From positions 62,566,239 to 62,630,238 of the forward strand of contig OU744723.1 in the NCBI GenBank assembly GCA_916613615.1: a stretch of DNA of 64,000 nucleotides, in the 5' to 3' direction. Position numbers and translations under genes: made by a program. Of the stretch, positions 57,890 to 64,000 are shown piece after piece (position 1 is the first letter of the stretch; each line of letters opens with the position of its first letter). The notes under the pieces are model-generated. The model did not search any database, had not been told where the DNA came from, and saw nothing but the letters and a program-made list of their open reading frames with translations. This stretch comes from Steromphala cineraria. Its lineage: Eukaryota; Mollusca; Gastropoda; Trochida; Trochidae.

Positions 57890-58800
57890 TTTATAAAACA
57901 CATGGTATTGGAACTGGAACCTGATACAAAATACCTCTATTATTAACTTATCATGTAGATTACTGAACATAAAAGCAGATTCTTGACTTGTTAATATTAA
58001 CTCATTGTGCAGATTGTTGTACACAAAAGCTGATTCTTGACTTGTTTAAATTGTTATTTGTAAAAAGTATTACTATTAATAGAATACAAGTATACTTTTC
58101 ATAAAGACAATTTATATACTTTCCATAAAGTCCATTATGTTCTATTTACCAATTAGGTCAGGATTACTATGCAATATACAAGCAGGCAGGGCTGCTAGCC
58201 CCAGAGAGTGTAGCAATTTGTGTATTGTGGCTTTGTGTACTTATATTTGGAGAAGCATCCTAGTGTGCTGAGCATGTTAACCTGAACTCTGGCTAAGCCC
58301 TTATGTGTGGTATTAAAAGACTTGACAGGAGAGAACATGAATTGTTGTGAAACATAAATATAATTTCACAAAATATAGTTAGCTTATGTCCTAAATTGAT
58401 TTTGTGTCAAGAAGAACTTCTGTTAGATATAGAAATGGTACAAATATGAGTAAAACACAGGAACTGGAACCTAATGCATAATAACTCTTTCTACATCAAC
58501 TTATCATGTAGATTGCTAAACACAAAACAAGTGACAAGTTTTGTGTAAGTTGTTTTTCTTAGAAAGAACATATCACTGTCATGAGAATACAAGTCTAATT
58601 TCCATAACTCTTTTGCATACACATGGCCATATAGCATAATGCTCTACCATATCAATTGGGTCAGGTTGATTATGCAACAGACTAGCAGCTGACACTATGA
58701 TGCTAGCAGCCTGTATTGGGATGTGTATTAGACAGCATAGTGGACTCAACAGAAATATCTTAACTCTGGTTGACCCCTTATGTGTGGTATTTAAAGGAAT
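57890..58800 (+). repeat. Diverged direct duplication (~545-bp units)
   Basis: GGAACTGGAACCTGATACAA, CTTATCATGTAGATTACTGA and CCCTTATGTGTGGTATTAAA at ~57905-58320 recur at ~58460-58795 as GGAACTGGAACCTAATGCAT, CTTATCATGTAGATTGCTAA and CCCTTATGTGTGGTATTTAA. No coding domain. Confidence 0.65.
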
Positions 58801-58899
58801 ATAAGGGAGATACCATTGTTAAAACTTAACATGTTTAATGTCATTGGGTTTTTGCAGCTAGTTGCCATAAAGATTTTAACAAATTAATCAATAATGTTT

Positions 58900-59952
58900 G
58901 TCTTTCATCTTAATTTTTTTTAGAAACACTTACAAATATAGAACAACTTGCATGACAATCTTAAATATTCCATATTCAAGATAATATCATGATCAGTAAG
59001 TTCAAATTAGAGAATGTATATAGTTCGAGTGATCACTTGATGAAAGCTTAAAATTTAGTAATAATGATGTGTCTTCTGCAGCTGAAAAGTCAATATGGAT
59101 GCTATCACAGCCATCTTGGATTCTCAAAACTGAAACGTCTACCTTTGTGGGAGGAATCACAATAGGTATCACATACTACAATATAAAAATGATATCTAGA
59201 TTGGTTTAGGAGGAGTAGTCATTTTCATGAAATCTCATTGAAAATTCAATATGGCTGCTATTGCGGCCATCTTGGATTCTCAAAACTGAAACGTCTACCT
59301 TTCTGTGCGGAATCACCATAGTTATAACATACTACAATTTCAGAATGATATCTAGATTGGTTTAGAAAGAGTAGTCTTTTCATGAAATCTAATTGAAAAT
59401 TCAATATGGCTGCCATAGTGGCTATCTTGGATTCTCAAAACTGAAACGTCTACATTTCTGTGAGGAATCACCATGGGTATAACATACTACATTTTCAAAA
59501 TGATATCTGCATTCGTTTAGGAGGAGTAGTCTTTTTCGTGAAATCTTATTGAAAATTCAATATGGCTGCCATGGTGGCCATCTTGGATTCTCAAAACTGA
59601 AACGTCTACCTTTCTGTGAGGAATCACCATGGGTATAACATACTACAATTTCAGAATGATATCTGGATTCGTTTAGGAGGAGTAGTCTTTTTTCTGAAAT
59701 CTAATTGAAAATTCAATATGGCTGCCATGGCGGCCATCTTGGATTCTCAAAACTGAAACGTCTACCTTTCTGTGAGGAATCACCATGGGTATAACATACT
59801 ACAATTTCAGAATGATATCTGGATTCGTTTAGGAGGAGTAGTCTTTTTCCTGAAAGTTTACGGACGGACAGACGGACAGATGGACAGACAGACGGACGAC
59901 GGCAAAAAGCGCCATGACATAAGCTCACATTTACTTTGTAAAGGTGAGCTAA
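58900..59952 (+). mobile_element. 156-bp tandem-core element, copy 2
   Basis: Opposite orientation to 40677-41560 and shares both ends. CAAAACTGAAACGTCTACCT recurs near 59132, 59288, 59443, 59599 and 59755 (155-156 bp). It terminates with a (GGACAGAC)n tract and CTTTACAAAGTAAATG-type palindromic tail (TTTACTTTGTAAAGGTGAGC). It lies in the centre of the large inverted repeat; the boundary with ATAATAATAA at 59953 is clear. Confidence 0.8.
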
Positions 59953-59962
59953 TAATAATAAT

Positions 59963-60036
59963 AATAACTAGGATTGACTTAGGTCTTCAAGACTCCTGTT
60001 TGACCTTCACACAGTGTTTGACCTTCACATGACTTT
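59963..60036 (-). repeat. Inner inverted-repeat arm (right), uninterrupted
   Basis: Reads TAACTAGGATTGACTTAGGT, then CTTCAAGACTCCTGTTTGAC and CTTCACATGAC. It is the reverse complement of 50213-50265 joined to 57843-57870, without the hAT-like element. It therefore preserves the pre-insertion site. Confidence 0.85.
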
Positions 60037-60106
60037 TTGTGTAAGAGGTTAACAGTAACTAATACATTATCAAAATGACCAATGGCCACTTGATATTCAG
60101 TGTTAA

Positions 60107-60463
60107 AGGGGCAGTAGCACGTTTTTTTATAATTCTATATTTTAAAATTTTCAGTGATAATTGTAAGTTAATGTTAAATGTATTATTTTGACAGTGTCAA
60201 AAATGTCATTACACAAGTCAATCATCCATAGTCGGAGGACAAAGTATGAAGATTCACATAAAATACATAGGCCGCCATTTTTGTGTGAACACCTTTAATT
60301 CATTTTCTGTAAGAAAAAGGAATCGCATGGTTAAACTTTGTGTTAAATATTTGAATTATTACTGCTCCATTTAGTTTAAATACATTGTCTTTCAATTGGA
60401 ACCATTAATTTTCCTTTTCCTGACATCACCTCATATTCCCCCTAAAAACGTGCTACTGCCCCT
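60107..60463. mobile_element. MITE with TTAA target (piggyBac-type), copy 3
   Basis: AGGGGCAGTAGCACGTTTTT and AAAAACGTGCTACTGCCCCT termini with TTAA at 60103-60106 and 60464-60467. Interior landmarks match copy 1 (CAATCATCCATAGTC, GCCATTTTTGTGTGAACACC). It is inserted in the right arm of the large inverted repeat. Confidence 0.85.
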
Positions 60464-60717
60464 TTAAAGACTTTTCAGAAACATTCATCATGGTGGCCAA
60501 TGTCAGCTATGACATTATTCTTCAGAGAATATTATTTCTAGAAGCAGAAAAAAATTGGTTGAATTATCTGTCACCGTTTTCGAAATACATGTGATTTAAC
60601 GCTGTAATGTAAAGTTGACTGTTTCAGACCCCTGTATAATATAATGAAACCTAACACTTTAACTATTGATATTTTACTGATAAGGTATATCAGAAACAAT
60701 GTTGGTCTTGTTTAAAT

Positions 60718-60866
60718 AGTAATGGAGTAATGAATTTTTGAACTTTATTGAAAACACTGAAATTTGAAGATTTTTATACCCCTAATCGATGTTGGTCCTT
60801 CTAGCTCATTAACTATCAATATCTTTATGATAAAGTACAACATAGCAAAAGTTGTGCTTGGAATCG
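60718..60866 (-). repeat. Outer arm (right) of a large inverted repeat
   Basis: Reverse complement of 48440-48605. Similarity stops at GTGCTTGGAAT, just before the TTCATGAA-rich patch. Confidence 0.75.
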
Positions 60867-60884
60867 CAATACCCCGACGAAAAT

Positions 60885-61100
60885 TTTTCATGAACTTTTC
60901 TAAAAGTTTCATGAAAACTTCATGATAATTTTCATGAAAAAAAATGTCATGAGTTTTTCATGAAATTTTGTTCATGAAGAAAGCTGTGCATGAAATCATC
61001 ATGATAATTTCATGAAAAGTTCCATAGCTGTATTTTTTTCATGAAATTTATGTTCATGAAAGTAGATGTGCATGAAATAAGCATGAACTTTTTTTTCAAT
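60885..61100. repeat. TTCATGAA-rich patch
   Basis: About 14 CATGA-containing motifs, many the palindrome TTTCATGAAA, in ~200 bp. Two ~105-bp units are visible: TTTTCATGAAATTTTGTTCA then GTGCATGAAATCATCATGA, and TTTTCATGAAATTTATGTTC then GTGCATGAAATAAGCATGA. Confidence 0.75.
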
Positions 61101-62030
61101 TCTCAAAAACATTGTCAAGAATGTAACCTTTTAAGGGCATTCTAAACCATGAAATCATATTACAGTTATGTTTTGTTATTGAATATCAGTTTTAGTACCT
61201 GCCATTTTACAGCTTTATTTTGGCACTGTTCCCGCACATTTTTTCTATAAATAGATCACTGTAACTATAAGGAGGTCACTCCTCTAAGCTCCATGCAGGG
61301 TTCCCCTCACATAATTGTGTACCTATATGTAGGACAGTGAAGTTGAGAGTATTTAAGCACCGCCATTATCATGCTGTAGGCGGGAAAATTGATTGATGTT
61401 CAGTCTCAGCTATTTCAAAGAGCAAGAGATGGTCAACCATCAGGTAATTCATACCAAAGTTGTATCTCCCTCACATTCTTAAGGAATATTGTATGTTTAG
61501 ATGTAAACATAACTTGGAAAGTGTCTTTTGATGCATGACAAGAGATTAAAGTGTAACTGTCAGTTGAAGTTGCAACTTTATCACAGAGGTATCCTCAGTT
61601 ACCCCTCAATATTTCAAGTCCTGAGGATTATACTAGATTCATATATTGAGAAATTTTTCATGTCAGAAAAATACAATATTTATAAAGAGAGAAGTTTGCA
61701 GATGTTGGTCAGTTTGAAGTAGGAAATGTTTGTTTATCTTTCCAGGCATCAAATAATTCAATAGTCGTAAATGTTAACGTATGTAAATACGTATGGGTGG
61801 CTGAGAGATGTGAGGAGTGACTTTGCATGTTAACGCATGCGCACAGCTGTCAATTCATATTCCCATGTACCGGCCGGACATGGAAGGCTTGTAAGATCCT
61901 AGCAATAAATATGTCCTGGTAACACGTCTTGGTGTTTTATAACCACGAGTCCTACTTTTACATGGTTGCAGAGCGTGGTTGTAGTTCCCAAGCAAGTGAC
62001 AGGACATAAATAACAAGCAGCTGACATGGT
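61101..62030. other. AT-rich spacer, no gene recognised
   Basis: Frames of 60-64 codons lack any domain. No repeat supported. Confidence 0.4.
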
Positions 62031-62034
62031 CGAG

Positions 62035-63166
62035 CTATATCCCCCGCAAATTGCACAATATGTATAGGTTTTCCTTATCATATTGCTGATGAATTTTTGT
62101 CACACAAAAAAACAAAAAAATTCCAGGATTTGAAAGAAACTATTCTAATAAAAAAACTAAATCATACCAACTTTATGTTCACTGTTGGGCATAATTCGAG
62201 TTAACTGACAAAATTAAAATCAAACGAATGAATTTATGTATTATGTATTTGGATCGCCAAGATCAATTTGATCATATTTTTTTTAACAAACATCTTTTCA
62301 AAACTGTTCTTCATAACACACCAACATATGATTTTGTATCTCCATATCAAATTTTATCAATATGTGATGATTAGTTTAGAAGTTATGAGCCGGACAGGAC
62401 TTGAAACAGATTTCCAACAGAGTCCTCATTTTTTGCCAAAAAAAGCAAAATTTTATACAAATATTTTCAAAATTGTTCTTCATGACACACCTTCAGATGA
62501 TCATGTATCTCCATATCAAATTTGATCAATATGTGATGATTAGTTTAGGAGTTATGAGCCGGACAGGACTTGTAACAGTTTTCCAACCGAGTCCTCATTT
62601 TTTGCCAAAAAAGGCAAAATTTTATACAAATATTTTCAAAATTATTCTTCATGACACACCTTCAGATGATTATGTATCTCCATATCAAATTTGATCAATA
62701 TGTGATGATTAGTTTAGAAGTTATGAGCCGGACAGGACTTGTAACAATTTTCCATCAGAGTCCTCATTTTTTGCCAAAAAAGGCAAAATTTTATACAAAT
62801 ATTTTCAAAATTGTTCTTCATGACACACCTTCATATGATTATGTATCTTCAGATCAAATTTTATCAATATGTGATGATAAGTTTAGAAGTTGTGAGCCGG
62901 ACGGGACTTATAACAGATTTATTACAAAATTTACCACTTTTTCTCCAAAATCCTAATATTTTATGTAGATTTTCAGAAAATTGTTTCTCATGACACATTA
63001 TTACATGTTTCTTCATGTCCATGACGAATTTGAATTGAAATGGTTAATTAGTTAGAAAGTTATGAGCCGGACACAAAGTGTAACGGACGGACGGACGGAC
63101 GGACGGACGGACGGACGGACGGTACCCATTTTAATACCCCCCGCAACTTCGTTGTTGCGGGGGATA
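62035..63166. mobile_element. Tandem-core element, 169-bp units, (GGAC)n tract and terminal hairpin
   Basis: It begins around TATATCCCCCGCAAATTGCA. GTTCTTCATGACACACC recurs near 62306, 62475, 62644 and 62813 at exact 169-bp steps, with a fifth diverged unit. It ends with nine to ten GGAC repeats, then CCCCCCGCAACTTCG/TTGTTGCGGGGGAT, a strong stem-loop. The layout is the same as 21136-22433 with an unrelated core. Confidence 0.85.
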
Positions 63167-63217
63167 ATAAAATAGCGAAGTGAAAGGAAGAATTAGCGAA
63201 GCGTGTAGTGAAACAAA

Positions 63218-64000
63218 ATGGCGACAGGAAATTACAGAATTCCTCCTGCATTCCTCGACGACAAGCCTTATAGTCGATGGGTGGAAGAAGTTAAAGTGTG
63301 GCAGACAGTAACAGACCTAGCTGTGGAAAAACAAGGTGCGGCGATAGCTCTCTCATTGCCAGAAACAGAGAACATTCGTGATAAAGTGTTTAATGAACTG
63401 GGCGCGGCGAAGGGATAAAGATGGTGTGAAAACTCTCCTTACTTTCTTGGATGGTATTTACAAGAAGGATGAAATTACAGCAGCGTATGAGGTATATAGT
63501 GACTTTGATAGATTTAAAAGGTTACCAAACATGAGCATGGAAACATATGTTTCAGAGTTTGAAAAACTTTACAACAAAACTAAGAAATTCAAAATGACAT
63601 TGCCAGAATCAGTGTTAGCTTTCCGTCTGCTTGACGGTTCAGGGTTAGAACACAAAGACAGACAGTTAGTTCTCACAGGGGTTGATTATAATGAATCAAC
63701 GACTCTTTTCAAACAAATGTCACTTTCATTGAGAAAATTCTTTGGGAAACAATCAATGCCAAACTCAAGTTTTTCATGTCCAACAATTAAAGTTGAGCCA
63801 ATATATTTGACAGATGAGTCACAAGCAACAGCATATTACACACGTGCCCGTTCATATGGACCACGTCGTAGTAGAAACAATCGACGTGGAAGAAGAGGTT
63901 ATTATCTTCAACATAGTAATTTCCAAAATTCTAGACAAAGGGGTAGAGGTCAGAGAATCTTGAATCCAATAGGGGACGATGGTCCACAAAGATGTGTTAT
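63218..64000 (+). pseudogene. Gag-like ORF of a retroelement, frameshifted and cut by window edge
   Basis: The ATG at 63218 (ACAAAATGG context) opens MATGNYRIPPAFLDDKPYSR, then VWQTVTDLAVEKQGAAIALS. A stop at 63416 follows a one-base frame change; the frame continues from 63420 with LLTFLDGIYKKDE, VYSDFDRFKRLPNMSMETYV and FEKLYNKTKKF, and ends in an Arg/Gly-rich tail (RRSRNNRRGRRGYY). The pattern (W-x-E, KQGAAI, LYKKDE, Y-x-x-FE-x-LYNK) is that of a capsid-type gag seen in LTR-like elements of marine invertebrates. A zinc knuckle may start at the final RCV. The frameshift could be an assembly error or decay. Confidence 0.6.

Noticed and set aside
62268..62993. Plus-strand ORFs of 60-101 codons with repeated peptide
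   Set aside because: They are frames of the 169-bp tandem core, non-coding in related elements.

Overview
The window looks like animal nuclear DNA from a marine invertebrate, most likely a bivalve mollusc. It is AT-rich and intron-like, with no operons and no prokaryotic gene packing. It holds tandem-core elements that end in (GGAC)n tracts and GC hairpins (a type well known from bivalves), a DIRS-type retroelement, a Penelope-like fragment and truncated LINEs. I cannot name the species. No rRNA gene, intact tRNA gene or CRISPR array was found.

Layout. 0-3.8 kb: AT-rich DNA with a degenerate ~150-bp tandem repeat, a Tc1/mariner-type MITE, a tRNA-like SINE head and a decayed transposase-like coding remnant. 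3.8-16.2 kb: one 12.4-kb array of a 78-bp monomer (26 codons). The minus strand is open through nearly all copies. The array has higher-order units of 1,948 and ~2,023 bp, each carrying the same frameshifted monomer. 16.2-22.5 kb: an old 145-bp-family repeat, a decayed Penelope-like fragment (RT tail plus GIY-YIG) between inverted repeats, a palindrome, a long-TIR element, a 15-16-bp GC-rich minisatellite and a seven-unit 151-bp tandem-core element. 22.5-30.8 kb: a LINE fragment, duplicated blocks in direct and inverted orientation, and two MITEs with clear target duplications. 30.8-31.4 kb: the only host-gene exon I recognise, a B30.2/SPRY-like 3' coding exon on the minus strand. 31.5-48.4 kb: mostly repeats, including two truncated LINE 3' ends, a 61-bp tandem array, further tandem-core elements, nested MITEs and a perfect palindrome. 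48.4-60.9 kb: a large broken inverted repeat. Its left arm is interrupted by a 145-bp tandem-core element and by a hAT-like element, and the hAT-like element itself contains a complete DIRS1-type retrotransposon (gag-like, RT/RNase H and tyrosine recombinase ORFs, inverted termini, internal complementary region). 60.9-64 kb: a TTCATGAA-rich patch, a 169-bp tandem-core element, and the start of a gag-like ORF cut off by the window edge.

How it fits together. Most of the window is a stack of mobile elements in which insertion order can be read: DIRS inside hAT inside an inverted repeat, a long-TIR element inside a TTAA MITE, and a foldback whose empty site survives in a paralogous block. The DIRS element is the only apparently intact autonomous element. 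The 78-bp array is the least explained structure: it behaves like a satellite with higher-order repeats, yet it keeps one long reading frame.
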